A stretch of 64,000 nucleotides of DNA, from contig NZ_CP106841.1 of assembly GCF_027557445.1 (NCBI RefSeq), forward strand, positions 186,001 through 250,000, in the 5' to 3' direction. Below are positions 34,703 to 43,411 of this stretch, piece after piece (the stretch's first letter is position 1; each line of letters begins with the position of its first letter). The translations under genes and the position numbers were made by a program. The notes beneath the pieces are model-generated. The model made no database searches and was not told where the DNA came from. It saw nothing but the letters and a program-made list of their open reading frames with translations. Origin of the DNA: Paenalcaligenes faecalis (lineage in GTDB: Bacteria > Pseudomonadota > Gammaproteobacteria > Burkholderiales > Burkholderiaceae_B).

Positions 34703-35872
34703 GTGAAACAAGTGGCGTATAAATACCGATTTTACCCCACCCAAGAGCAAGCTGCATTCTTGGCGCATACCTTTGGTTGTGTTCGTTTCACCTATAACGC
34801 CGCGCTTGGTTTCTCTAAAGAACAATACGAGTTAGGCAATAAAACCAATTACCACGATTGGAACAACCACCTCAATCAGCTTAAACGCAGTCCAAAGCAC
34901 GCTTGGTTGAAAGACGTCTCTAGCGTGCCGTTGCAGCAGTCGCTTCGCCATTTGCAAAAAGCTTTCCGTTCCTTTTTTGCCTCAGGGTTTGGTTACCCGA
35001 AATTTAAGCGTAAACAGGCAAAACAATCGGCCAGCTATATGAACAACGCCTTTAAGTGGGACGCTAAGGCGCTATCGCTCACGTTGGCGAAAATGAAACA
35101 GCCATTAAAAATCCGCTGGTCGCGTTTGTTCACGGGAACACCTAGCTCATTGACCGTGTCTAAAACAAAAACAGGCAAATATTTTGTGTCTATTTTAGTA
35201 AAAGAAGCGGTTCAGCTGCTGCCCGAGGTGAGTAAAACGGTGGGCGTGGATGTGGGCATTGCGGAGTTAGCGGTTTGTTCTGATGACCAGCGGTTTACTA
35301 ACCCGCGTTTAACGAATAAATACGCTAAAAAACTGGCTAAAGCACAGCGAAAACTAGCCAAGAAAGTCAAAGGCTCGGCGAATTTTAGTAAGCAACAACG
35401 CGTGGTGGCGAAAATCCACGAAAAGATCGCGAATTGCCGTCATGATGTAACCCATAAAATGACGAGAAAACTTATAAACGAAAATCAAGTGATAAGTATT
35501 GAGTCATTAAAGGTCAAAAACATGGTGAAAAACCGTAAATTGGCGAAACAATTGCATGATGTCAACTTCGGTGAAATAGTAAGGCAATTGAGCTACAAGG
35601 CAGACTGGTATGGAAGAACGCTTTCTGCCATTAGTCAATGGTTCCCTTCTAGCAAAACCTGTAGTCAATGTGGGGAGCTCTACCAAGGCCAGTGGTCACT
35701 CGCCATTCGGCGGTGGACCTGCCCTTGTGGGGCGACGCATGACCGCGATCTGAATGCCGCAATCAACATTCACAAAGAAGGGCTGCGACTCGTGAGGGAA
35801 CCGGTTTGTGGCGGCAGGGAGTGCCGACACACGAAACGCTTGGAAGAGGTTTTAGAAGACGGGCGTGATTGA
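34703..35872 (+). CDS. tnpB: TnpB RNA-guided endonuclease (IS605 OrfB)
   Basis: A 389-residue TnpB with an N-terminal helix-turn-helix-like domain (KYRFYPTQEQAAFLAHTFGC) and a split RuvC nuclease. All three acidic residues are present: Asp183 in VGVDVGIAEL, Glu267 in ISIESLK and Asp349 in THDRDLNAA. The zinc ribbon is complete (Cys320, Cys323, Cys340, Cys342 in TCSQCG and TCPCG). The start is GTG with a strong AGGAGAGG site. TnpB proteins cut DNA at sites set by an RNA made from the element's right end. Length agrees with intact family members of about 370-410 residues, so the nuclease looks functional. Confidence 0.92.
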   Translation: MKQVAYKYRFYPTQEQAAFLAHTFGCVRFTYNAALGFSKEQYELGNKTNYHDWNNHLNQLKRSPKHAWLKDVSSVPLQQSLRHLQKAFRSFFASGFGYPKFKRKQAKQSASYMNNAFKWDAKALSLTLAKMKQPLKIRWSRLFTGTPSSLTVSKTKTGKYFVSILVKEAVQLLPEVSKTVGVDVGIAELAVCSDDQRFTNPRLTNKYAKKLAKAQRKLAKKVKGSANFSKQQRVVAKIHEKIANCRHDVTHKMTRKLINENQVISIESLKVKNMVKNRKLAKQLHDVNFGEIVRQLSYKADWYGRTLSAISQWFPSSKTCSQCGELYQGQWSLAIRRWTCPCGATHDRDLNAAINIHKEGLRLVREPVCGGRECRHTKRLEEVLEDGRD

Positions 35873-35934
35873 ATATCACGGCGCCTAAACCGATGACAAC
35901 AAGAATCACCTTGCTTTAGCTGGGTGAGCTTCAA
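35780..35934 (+). ncRNA. Putative TnpB omegaRNA (reRNA) scaffold
   Basis: Predicted by position and by the characteristic 3' end. The RNA overlaps the last part of tnpB and runs to the right end, finishing with the right-end hairpin and TTCAA, closely like the known ISDra2 omegaRNA end. The guide would be the flanking bases from 35935 (GCCTGTGTAATGCGATAAAA). The 5' boundary is a guess; only the 3' end is well supported. Confidence 0.5.
35906..35927 (+). repeat. Right-end hairpin of the IS605-type element
   Basis: TCACCTTGC and GCTGGGTGA form a 9-bp stem with one wobble and one mismatch around a TTTA loop, preceded by GAAT-type guide bases (35903-35906) and followed by GC and the TTCAA end. 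Confidence 0.7.
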
Positions 35935-36003
35935 GCCTGTGTAATGCGATAAAAGCAAACCATCAGGGTTTTTACGCTAGGTATTTAAGTGGGTTGTAAA
36001 TTG

Positions 36004-36067
36004 ATAAAGCCTCCTTAGAATAAAGGTTACGTAGCAGTTTGTAACATTATTCTCAAGGAGGCTTTAT
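36004..36067 (+). promoter_or_regulatory. Long inverted repeat enclosing the ribosome binding site of the LuxR-type gene
   Basis: The arms are ATAAAGCCTCCTTAGAATAA (36004-36023) and a 21-nt partner (36047-36067) complementary except for one extra C. An inner GTTAC/GTAAC pair (36026-36030 and 36041-36045) extends the stem. The right arm contains the AAGGAGG ribosome site (36055-36061) and two bases of the ATG (36066-36068). In a transcript starting upstream of 36004 the start region would be sealed in a 25-bp stem. Confidence 0.75.
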
Positions 36068-36344
36068 GCAAATTCCGGTGTTAACCAGTGTGTTAACTCA
36101 AATGGAAAACGTAGTGGTGGGGCAGGTCTTGAGTGGTAAAGCCAACAAAAACATTGCTGGCGATTTAATTTTATCTCAACGAACCATAGAGGTGCATCGC
36201 GCCAACGTTTTTCAAAAGATGCGTGTGCGCAATGCCGTACAGCTCGTTAATTTATTGTCTCATCACCAAAAAAACAGGGGTCAGGGGCGGCAGATGGGGC
36301 CCGTTTGGTTTTCTAGTTCTGAGACGGAGTCAACCTCTGGTTGA
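36066..36344 (+). CDS. Small LuxR/FixJ-type HTH DNA-binding protein
   Basis: A 92-residue protein that is essentially only the C-terminal HTH of a NarL/FixJ response regulator: MENVVVGQVLSGKANKNIAG, then DLILSQRTIEVHRANVFQKM and NAVQLVNLL (about residues 13-62). The receiver domain is absent, with no remnant recognised upstream. An AAGGAGG site lies 4 bp before the ATG, within the long inverted repeat. The last 64 bp overlap the convergent lipoprotein gene, and residues after about 66 look unlike the family, so the natural end may have been lost. It may be a working one-domain regulator or a relic of a response regulator. Confidence 0.65.
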   Translation: MQIPVLTSVLTQMENVVVGQVLSGKANKNIAGDLILSQRTIEVHRANVFQKMRVRNAVQLVNLLSHHQKNRGQGRQMGPVWFSSSETESTSG

Positions 36345-36910
36345 CGGCTTAGGTGCGTTTCCAATGTGGGTTTTACATAGTTAAAAATATTCACACGCAA
36401 TTGATGATCGTGCACAAAGCTTAAATCCGCTAATACGGTGTCATTTTGAGTTTGTAAAATAATGCGAGTCGGATTGGTTCCAGTCTGGTGCCAACAGCCT
36501 TGGCTAATTACCGGCTCTGCGTTGGTATTTGCTGCGCTGGCTCGCATACGCCACACACCATTTGGGCTCATGGTGGCTAATAGTCGTACAGGCATACACG
36601 TTGAGTCTGATGGTGGACAAGCGATTGTGCCTAAAAACGTGCGGGCCTCTAATAGCTCTCGGATTTGTCCTGCTGGCACAGTTTGTTCAGGGGCGCTTTC
36701 GGCGGTTTTATTTTTCCCTAACCCAAAAGACCATTGTGAGTTGGCTTGTCCCCGATCACGGCTTCCTCTGGCTTGTTCTTGGGCGTCGCTTAGCGACGAG
36801 GCGCGTTGTGGTTCTTGTACTTGCGGCTTAAGTGAGCAGCCCGCCGCGATGACAGCAGCGGTTAATGCCGTAGCAAGATAAAGCGGGCGTAGAGCGCGTT
36901 TTGCAAACAT
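36281..36910 (-). CDS. Predicted lipoprotein of unknown function
   Basis: A 209-residue exported lipoprotein: signal peptide with lipobox IAAGC (Cys at about 25), then a charged Ser/Gln-rich linker and a globular C-terminal part with TFLGTIACPPSDSTCMPVRL, GVWRMRA and LSFVHDHQLRVNIFNYV. The Cys-containing TFLGTIAC stretch faintly recalls NlpE-type copper-stress lipoproteins, but the CxxC is not typical and the match is weak. It converges with the LuxR-type gene, overlapping by 64 bp, and is divergent from the prepilin peptidase. Confidence 0.7.
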   Translation of the reverse strand: MFAKRALRPLYLATALTAAVIAAGCSLKPQVQEPQRASSLSDAQEQARGSRDRGQANSQWSFGLGKNKTAESAPEQTVPAGQIRELLEARTFLGTIACPPSDSTCMPVRLLATMSPNGVWRMRASAANTNAEPVISQGCWHQTGTNPTRIILQTQNDTVLADLSFVHDHQLRVNIFNYVKPTLETHLSRQPEVDSVSELENQTGPICRP

Positions 36911-36940
36911 AGACTCGTCCTTTTAGTCAGGGCAACAACA

Positions 36941-37663
36941 ATGTATATATTTGGATTATATCTTGGACTGAGTACAACGTTCTTGAGTTATCTTTATTTA
37001 AAGGTAGTTCCTCTCTATGCTCAGCAAATACAGCAAGGTCAACTAGCCGATGAGCGTTTATGGTGGTGGTCTGTTGTTCACGCCTATAAACAGTCAGTCT
37101 CTATCTCTTTGTGGTGCTTATTGAGTTATGCCTTATTGTTTGGACTTGGTTTGTGGCTCGTCGTTAGTTATAAGCCGTGGTGCGAAAATGCTCCGGCGGT
37201 CAATCTGCTATTAGGCACAATTTGGGTAGGCGTTCTGGCTTTATTAGCCCGTATTGATAAACAGTGCTTTTTATTACCCGATGTATTAACGCAGTTTTTA
37301 TTGTGGGTCGGACTGTTGTTGGCCGTAATCGGTCAGACTGGGTCTGTTACTACGCTTTTGGTGACAGCGGCTGGTGTCTATGTTGCTGGGCGTATCATCA
37401 ATATATTGGCAGGAATAGTGATAAAACAGCCCTTGTTTGGTCTGGGTGATGTTAAATTGTTGGTTGCGCTTACGACATGGTTAGGGCCGTATCCCGTATT
37501 GCTTTTGTTTTTTCTGGCGTGTGTGTTGTGTCTGATTTCAGAGGCGCTACAACAGCGCTGTTGGCGACCTCGCGGGCATTGCGCTTTTGGGCCTTATATT
37601 GTGTCGGCAACTTTTTTGGTTTGGCTGCTGCCCTACTCTTGGGTTGCGCTTTTACGTGTGTAA
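36941..37663 (+). CDS. Prepilin peptidase (A24 family) with degenerate N-terminal domain
   Basis: A 240-residue polytopic aspartic protease. Both catalytic aspartates are present, Asp106 in ARIDKQCFLLPD and Asp170 in FGLGDVKLL. PilD proteins normally are about 290 residues with a cytoplasmic N-methyltransferase region holding two CxxC pairs; here that loop is short (about residues 20-50) and has no cysteine. Cleavage without N-methylation, or methylation by another enzyme, is therefore possible. It is followed by coaE and zapD, the usual pilD-coaE-zapD order, but pilB and pilC are not in front of it. Confidence 0.82.
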   Translation: MYIFGLYLGLSTTFLSYLYLKVVPLYAQQIQQGQLADERLWWWSVVHAYKQSVSISLWCLLSYALLFGLGLWLVVSYKPWCENAPAVNLLLGTIWVGVLALLARIDKQCFLLPDVLTQFLLWVGLLLAVIGQTGSVTTLLVTAAGVYVAGRIINILAGIVIKQPLFGLGDVKLLVALTTWLGPYPVLLLFFLACVLCLISEALQQRCWRPRGHCAFGPYIVSATFLVWLLPYSWVALLRV

Positions 37664-37669
37664 CGAAAA

Positions 37670-38269
37670 ATGCAAAAAATTGGATTAACCGGTGGCATTG
37701 GCTCAGGGAAATCGTATGTGGCAGACCTCTTTCAGCAGTGGGGGGCGACGGTTGTAGATACGGATGTGATTGCACACCAGTTGACCGCGCCCGCTGGCGC
37801 TGCCATTGAGCCAATCCGCCAGCATTTTGGCGATGCTTTTATCACTGAGCAGGGGGCAATGAATCGAGATCGAATGCGCGATCTGGTTTTTAAGCACCCC
37901 TTACAGCGGCAAGATTTGCAAAACATATTGCACCCTTTGATTAGAGACTTTACATTTAGACAGGTAGAGCAAGCTCAAGGGTGCTATGTTGTAGTGGTCG
38001 TGCCGCTGCTCATCGAATCAGGCTCTTGGGCGTCTTATGTGGATCGGGTCTGTGTGGTGGACTGTGATGAGGCCACACAAATCAATCGCGTTGTGCAACG
38101 CAACGGGCTGACGCCTGAGCAGATACAACGTATTATGCAGGCTCAGGCCACACGCCAACAAAGACTTGCCGTGGCTGATGATGTTATTGTGAATGATGTA
38201 AATACATCCCTAGAGCAACTGACGATACAGGCGCAGCAATTACACAATCAATGGTGCAAGCTCTCTTAA
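37670..38269 (+). CDS. coaE: Dephospho-CoA kinase
   Basis: A 199-residue CoaE. The P-loop GLTGGIGSGKSYVADLF is at residues 5-21, VVDTDVIAHQLTAP provides the substrate-binding Asp, and VVVVPLLIESG the following strand. It performs the last step of coenzyme A synthesis. It starts 6 bp after the prepilin peptidase gene and is followed by zapD. Confidence 0.95.
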   Translation: MQKIGLTGGIGSGKSYVADLFQQWGATVVDTDVIAHQLTAPAGAAIEPIRQHFGDAFITEQGAMNRDRMRDLVFKHPLQRQDLQNILHPLIRDFTFRQVEQAQGCYVVVVVPLLIESGSWASYVDRVCVVDCDEATQINRVVQRNGLTPEQIQRIMQAQATRQQRLAVADDVIVNDVNTSLEQLTIQAQQLHNQWCKLS

Positions 38270-38324
38270 TTTTTAGAGATGACTTGGTTAAATTCAGTGT
38301 TAGATTAATTAGGGTTCTGGTCGC

Positions 38325-39080
38325 GTGATTTTGTACGAATACCCATGTAACGAACGAGTACGAACTTTTCTGCGTGTTGAGTATTTATTCAACCGTTTAG
38401 CTTTCTTTATGGATAGCTCCGAGCCGCAATTGCATCAGGTGGCTATCGCAACGCTATTTGACTTACTAGATGTCACTGAACGTACTGATTTACGGGGCAT
38501 GGTGTTGCAAGACCTAGAGCGTCAGCGTATCGCGTTGGCAGCCCTCAGGGAACATCCTCATGTTTCCGCTAGTATGTTGGACAAGATGCTGGCTGAAATC
38601 ACTCAGGCTGCCGCTGGTTTGGCTGAACCAGGCCGTATTGCCCAGAGTTTACGTGATAATGAGTGGCTAAATAGTGTGCGTGGGCGCTTAGCCGTACCGG
38701 GCGGATCGTCTCCTGTAGATATGCCGTCATTTTTTGGTTGGCAGGCATTGCCCGCCGAACAACGTCAGGCCGATATCAAGCGTTGGAGCGCTTCATTTAT
38801 ACCGCTACAAAATGCCTTAGATTTGATTTTGCGTATTTTGCGTGGCGCAGGTGATGTGGTGAATCAGGTTGCTCCAAATGGCTCTTATCAAGAAATGCTC
38901 GGTGGTAAGTCCTTTCAAATGCTGCGTGTGTGGGTGGATGAGAAATACAGTGTGTTTCCAGAGATGAGCGCTAATAAGTATGTTATTTTGGTACGTTTTT
39001 CTAAGCAGGTAGAGGACCATAAGTCCTCACCGATTAAACACGACATACCTTTTCAGTTAGCGCGTTGTAATATTGGCTAA
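38325..39080 (+). CDS. zapD: Cell division protein ZapD (DUF1342)
   Basis: A 251-residue ZapD, which crosslinks FtsZ filaments. The N terminus ILYEYPCNERVRTFLRVEYL and the C-terminal HDIPFQLARC are family hallmarks. The start codon is GTG. It lies downstream of coaE, where zapD is commonly found. Confidence 0.93.
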   Translation: MILYEYPCNERVRTFLRVEYLFNRLAFFMDSSEPQLHQVAIATLFDLLDVTERTDLRGMVLQDLERQRIALAALREHPHVSASMLDKMLAEITQAAAGLAEPGRIAQSLRDNEWLNSVRGRLAVPGGSSPVDMPSFFGWQALPAEQRQADIKRWSASFIPLQNALDLILRILRGAGDVVNQVAPNGSYQEMLGGKSFQMLRVWVDEKYSVFPEMSANKYVILVRFSKQVEDHKSSPIKHDIPFQLARCNIG

Positions 39081-39106
39081 TTTTTCTTTAGCTGGAGAGC
39101 TTGAGC

Positions 39107-40306
39107 ATGGCGGCAACAAAAACCTCAGATACAGCAAAAAAACGCTGGTTGTGGGCGATTGTATTTATTCTTGTTTTGGTTGGCGTTTGGTATTGGTTGA
39201 CTCAATCTAATGCAGCAACAAATGCGGCGAATAGTACACGCCCTGCTATGGGCGCGCGTGGCGCGGTCAAGACCCCAGTAAAAACCGCAGACGTGGTGCA
39301 AGGGGTCGTCGAGGAACGACTGTATTCAGTGGGCACTGTACAGGCCTTTAATACGGTTACAGTGCGGGCGCGTGTAGAGGGCGAATTACAAAAAATCCAC
39401 TTTAAAGACGGTCAGTTTGTGCAGTCAGGCGATGTGCTGGCTCAGGTAGATCCGCGTCCTTATCAGGCTAAATTAGATCAAGCTCAAGGTCAGCTAAAAC
39501 AAAGCCTATCTCAGCTAAATCAAGCCCAAAGTGATTTAGCGCGCTTTCAAACGCTTGCCAAACAGCAATCTATCGCCAAACAACAAGTCGATAATCAGGT
39601 GGCGTTAGTCGATCAGTTGAAAGGGGCCGTAGACAGTGCTAAGGCTGCGGTAGACGACGCAAAATTACAATTAAGCTACACCAAAATTACAGCTCCTATT
39701 GATGGTCGTTTAGGGTTACGAAATTTAGACGAAGGTAACTTAATTTCAGCGGCAAATACGGATGGGTTGGTTGTTATTACTCAGACTCAGCCTATTGCTG
39801 TGAGCTTCTCTTTACCCGAAAATGATTTGCAGCGACTCATGGAACGTCTAGAGCTAGAGCAAACCTTAACGGTGCATGTCAGCGATAGACAAAATAAGTT
39901 AATTAGTTCTGGGGCATTATTGGCAGTAGACAATCAAATCAATATGGATACCGGCACAGTACGTATCAAAGCCTCTATCCCTAATTTAGATAATCGTTTG
40001 TTTCCCAATCAGTTCGTGAGTGTGAATGTATTGTTAGCTCAACATCAGGGGGCTGTGATTCCAAGTTCAGCCGTCCAAACCGGGTCGATTGGGGATTTTG
40101 TCTATGTCATGGATGCAGAGCAAAAGGTGCATATCCAAAAAATACACGTTGGCCTAATGGCTGATGAGCAAAGCTTAGTTACTGAAGGCTTAAATTTGGG
40201 TGATAAGGTTGTTACCGAAGGCACCGATAGATTACGAGAAGGAAGCGCTGTAGAGGCCGTAAATAACCCATCAGGAGTGCGCGGTCAGGGCGCAATTACA
40301 CCCTAA
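39107..40306 (+). CDS. mdtA: RND efflux periplasmic adaptor, MdtA type
   Basis: About 399 residues from the ATG at 39107, with GGAGAG upstream; the in-frame TTG six bases earlier is less likely. An N-terminal membrane helix (about 13-32), a biotinyl-lipoyl-like hairpin domain (FKDGQFVQSGDVLAQVDPRP), a coiled-coil region and YTKITAPIDGRLGLRNLDEG identify the membrane fusion protein family. It bridges the inner-membrane pump and the outer-membrane channel. First gene of a four-gene efflux operon with two RND pump subunits and the channel. Confidence 0.92.
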   Translation: MAATKTSDTAKKRWLWAIVFILVLVGVWYWLTQSNAATNAANSTRPAMGARGAVKTPVKTADVVQGVVEERLYSVGTVQAFNTVTVRARVEGELQKIHFKDGQFVQSGDVLAQVDPRPYQAKLDQAQGQLKQSLSQLNQAQSDLARFQTLAKQQSIAKQQVDNQVALVDQLKGAVDSAKAAVDDAKLQLSYTKITAPIDGRLGLRNLDEGNLISAANTDGLVVITQTQPIAVSFSLPENDLQRLMERLELEQTLTVHVSDRQNKLISSGALLAVDNQINMDTGTVRIKASIPNLDNRLFPNQFVSVNVLLAQHQGAVIPSSAVQTGSIGDFVYVMDAEQKVHIQKIHVGLMADEQSLVTEGLNLGDKVVTEGTDRLREGSAVEAVNNPSGVRGQGAITP

Positions 40307-40318
40307 AGGGGCAATACG

Positions 40319-43300
40319 GTGAATATATCCCGTTTATTTATTTTACGACCCGTTGCGACAACCTTAGCAATGGTAGCCCTGCTCATTGCAGGGCTTATGG
40401 GTTATAAGGCATTGCCAGTGGCTGCTTTGCCGCAGGTGGATTACCCCACGATTCAAGTGGTGACCTTATACCCAGGGGCCAGTCCCAGTGTGATGGCGTC
40501 GTTGGTGACTTCGCCCCTAGAGCGTCAGCTAGGGCAGATGCCTGGCTTGGCGCAAATGAGTTCCGCTAGTTCTGGCGGTGCATCTAGAATTACCTTGCAG
40601 TTTGATTTAGGCTTATCGTTGGCCATAGCCGAACAAGAGGTGCAGGCGGCAATTAATGCCGCGTCAAACATGCTGCCCTCTGATTTGCCGTCGCCCCCCC
40701 TCTATAACAAGGTGAATCCGGCTGACCAGCCCGTCATTAGTTTGGCTGTTACGTCACCGACGATTCCGCTGCCCCAAGTCAGAGATCTGATTGATTTACG
40801 GGTTGCCCAAAAACTTTCGCAGGTGACGGGGGTGGGTTTAGTGAGTATTGCGGGGGGGCAGCGCCCAGCCGTTCGTATTCAAGTCAATCCAGAGGCCATC
40901 GCAGCACGCAATCTAACCATGGCAACGGTACGACAAGCGATTGTGGGGGCCAACGTCAACCAGCCTAAAGGGAATCTAGATGGCCCTCAGCGTTCTACGA
41001 CCATTAGTGCTAATGAGCAACTGCGATCGGTAGAGGATTACGAGAACTTAATTATTCAGTATGTGAATGATGCCCCGTTGCGCTTAGGTGATATAGCGAC
41101 GGTGGTGCAAGATGCCGAGGATTTACGTCAGGCTGCATGGGTAGGTAGTCAACCGGCGATCTTATTGAATGTGCAGCGTCAGCCCGGCGCGAACGTCATC
41201 GAGGTGGCCGACAGCATCAAGGCCCAACTTGATAGTTTGCAACGATCATTACCAACTGGTATTGATATTAGCGTGGCAACAGATCGTACCTTAACGATTC
41301 GAGACTCAGTGAAGCAGGTGCAAACCGAAATGCTGATGGCGATTGCGTTGGTGGTTTTAGTCACCTTTGTATTTTTGCGCACGTGGACAGCCACGTTCAT
41401 TCCCTCCGTGGTGGTTCCCTTATCCATCGCTGGTACGTTTGCCATTATGTTTATGTTTGGCTTCAGTATCAATAATTTGACCTTGATGGCGCTTACCATT
41501 GCAACTGGTTTTGTGGTCGATGATGCCATTGTGATGATTGAAAACATTGCCCGCTATATCGAAGAAGGGATGCAGCCTATGCAGGCGGCACTAAAGGGCG
41601 CTCAGCAAATTACCTTTACCTTGATTTCATTGACGATCTCGCTGGTAGCGGTGTTGATTCCCTTGCTTTTCATGAGTGATGTGATTGGGCGTCTATTCCA
41701 AGAGTTTGCTATTACCTTGGCAGTGGCGATTGGCTTGTCATTGTTTATTTCACTGAGCCTAACCCCCATGATGTGCGCTCGACTATTACGCGCCCCTGAT
41801 GCCGAGCCAGAAAAACAAAGCCGATTTATTCAGATGGCAGATCGGGGCATGCAGCGCTTAACTGCCCGCTACGAACAAGGCTTGGACTGGGTATTGGGCC
41901 GTCAGACTTTGACCCTTTTGGTTGCAGTCGCCACATTAGTTCTGACTGCAGGTCTTTATTGGGCTGTCCCAAAGGGGTTTTTCCCACAACAAGACACAGG
42001 CATGATTCAGGCCATCACAGAGGGGCCACAGGCCGCGTCGTTTCGTGCCATGTCTACCTTACAAACACAGGCTGCCGACAAAATATTGACCCATCCAGAT
42101 GTGGTGGCGGTGACGTCATTTATTGGGGTGGATGGCAGTAATCCCACCTTGAATACGGGCCGCATGCAGATCGCCTTATTACCCCATAAGGAACGCAGCA
42201 AAACCGCACAGCAGATTATCGACGATATTGCGCAAGATTTTGGTCAAGACCCAGATTTTCGTCTTTATCTGCAACCCGTCCAAGAGTTGACGGTAGACGA
42301 TCAAATCAGCCGTACTGCGTATCAGTTAGCCTTATCAGACCCCGATCCGTTGCTATTGCATGATTGGGTACCCACGTGGTTAGAAACCTTGCAACAGTTA
42401 CCCGAACTGGCCGAGGTAGCCACTGACCTACAGCAGCGTGGTCTACAGGTGATGGTCGATGTGGATAGGGATGCGGCGGCTCGTTTAGGAGTCAGCAAAT
42501 CCACGATTGATGATGTGCTTTATGATGCCTTTGGTCAGCGTTTGATCTCTACGATTTATACACAATCTGCTCAATATCGGGTTGTGCTAGAGGTCGCGCC
42601 CGCGTTCCGCTTATCTCCAGATAGTTTACGCTCTATCTATATTCCTACCCGCAGTGGGCAAGTGATCCCACTATTAGCCATTGCTACCTTAAAGATGGGG
42701 CAAATTGAGCTATCTATTGATCGTTTAGATCAGTTTCCTGCGACCCAGCTGTCCTTTAATGTGGCGTCAGGCTATTCCTTGTCCGATGCGGTGCTGGCGA
42801 TTCAACACAGTGCCAGCGCAGAAGGGTTGCCGGAATCAACGGAACTACGATTTTTAGGAGCAGCACAGGCGTTTGAATCCTCATTGTCCAGTAGCTTATG
42901 GTTGTTGTTGGCTGCTGTCGTGACGATGTACATCGTTTTGGGGATTCTCTACGAAAGCTACATTCATCCGGTCACCATTTTATCTACGCTGCCTTCGGCG
43001 ACGATTGGTGCATTAGCCGCCTTATTGTTGACAGGGCGCGAGCTAGATATGGTGGGCATTATTGGTATTATTTTGCTGATCGGAATCGTAAAGAAAAACG
43101 CCATCATGATGATTGATTTTGCCTTGGTGGCTCAACGCCAAGACAAGCTCTCTGCGCGTGATGCGATTCATCAGGCGGCGTTATTGCGTTTTAGACCGAT
43201 TTTAATGACCACTTTTGCGGCGTTATTCAGTGCTGTGCCATTGATGTTAGCGACAGGCTCAGGGGCTGAAATGCGTCAGCCGCTGGGTCTGGTGATGGTG

Positions 43301-43411
43301 GGTGGCCTAGTGTGCAGCCAGTTGTTAACCCTGTTCACTACACCCGTCATTTATTTATTTTTTGATCATTGGTCACAACGTTGGCAGCAACGTAAACAGA
43401 GGGCAGCATGA
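40319..43411 (+). CDS. mdtB: RND multidrug efflux pump subunit, MdtB type
   Basis: A 1030-residue RND transporter from a GTG start: N-terminal helix ([20 protein letters not shown]), two large periplasmic loops and twelve expected membrane segments. The helix-4 segment [17 protein letters not shown] carries the paired Asp residues of proton relay, and the C-terminal half has [15 protein letters not shown]. In the MdtB/MdtC system this subunit pairs with a second RND protein to form a heterotrimer; the adjacent gene supplies it. mdtC begins within the last 4 bases of this gene. Confidence 0.92.
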   Translation: MNISRLFILRPVATTLAMVALLIAGLMGYKALPVAALPQVDYPTIQVVTLYPGASPSVMASLVTSPLERQLGQMPGLAQMSSASSGGASRITLQFDLGLSLAIAEQEVQAAINAASNMLPSDLPSPPLYNKVNPADQPVISLAVTSPTIPLPQVRDLIDLRVAQKLSQVTGVGLVSIAGGQRPAVRIQVNPEAIAARNLTMATVRQAIVGANVNQPKGNLDGPQRSTTISANEQLRSVEDYENLIIQYVNDAPLRLGDIATVVQDAEDLRQAAWVGSQPAILLNVQRQPGANVIEVADSIKAQLDSLQRSLPTGIDISVATDRTLTIRDSVKQVQTEMLMAIALVVLVTFVFLRTWTATFIPSVVVPLSIAGTFAIMFMFGFSINNLTLMALTIATGFVVDDAIVMIENIARYIEEGMQPMQAALKGAQQITFTLISLTISLVAVLIPLLFMSDVIGRLFQEFAITLAVAIGLSLFISLSLTPMMCARLLRAPDAEPEKQSRFIQMADRGMQRLTARYEQGLDWVLGRQTLTLLVAVATLVLTAGLYWAVPKGFFPQQDTGMIQAITEGPQAASFRAMSTLQTQAADKILTHPDVVAVTSFIGVDGSNPTLNTGRMQIALLPHKERSKTAQQIIDDIAQDFGQDPDFRLYLQPVQELTVDDQISRTAYQLALSDPDPLLLHDWVPTWLETLQQLPELAEVATDLQQRGLQVMVDVDRDAAARLGVSKSTIDDVLYDAFGQRLISTIYTQSAQYRVVLEVAPAFRLSPDSLRSIYIPTRSGQVIPLLAIATLKMGQIELSIDRLDQFPATQLSFNVASGYSLSDAVLAIQHSASAEGLPESTELRFLGAAQAFESSLSSSLWLLLAAVVTMYIVLGILYESYIHPVTILSTLPSATIGALAALLLTGRELDMVGIIGIILLIGIVKKNAIMMIDFALVAQRQDKLSARDAIHQAALLRFRPILMTTFAALFSAVPLMLATGSGAEMRQPLGLVMVGGLVCSQLLTLFTTPVIYLFFDHWSQRWQQRKQRAA

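Larger units (their letters stand above)
34575..35934 (+). mobile_element. IS200/IS605 family element carrying only tnpB
   Basis: About 1.36 kb. The left end is set after TTAC (34571-34574), followed by a subterminal imperfect hairpin at 34583-34602 (CCTCTTCC, TTCA loop, GGTGGAGG). The right end has GAAT, a hairpin at 35906-35927 (TCACCTTGC, TTTA loop, GCTGGGTGA) and TTCAA ending at 35934. TTAC/TCAA cleavage tetranucleotides and GAAT before the right hairpin match the IS608-type scheme. There are no terminal inverted repeats or target duplication, as expected. No tnpA is present, so movement would need a Y1 transposase in trans. Left boundary is less certain than the right. Confidence 0.75.

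Noticed and set aside
36066-36344. A quorum-sensing LuxR regulator
   Set aside because: Only the HTH is present, of FixJ/NarL type, with no autoinducer-binding domain and no luxI-like gene in the window.
36281-36910. Annotation of the lipoprotein as NlpE copper-stress protein
   Set aside because: The similarity is limited to a short TFLGTIAC stretch and the CxxC is not in the expected form, so only a general lipoprotein call is supported.
41179-41547. A 122-codon minus-strand frame inside mdtB
   Set aside because: Fully covered by a conserved RND gene and rich in Ile/Thr/Ser as expected from the complement of hydrophobic codons; no start signals.
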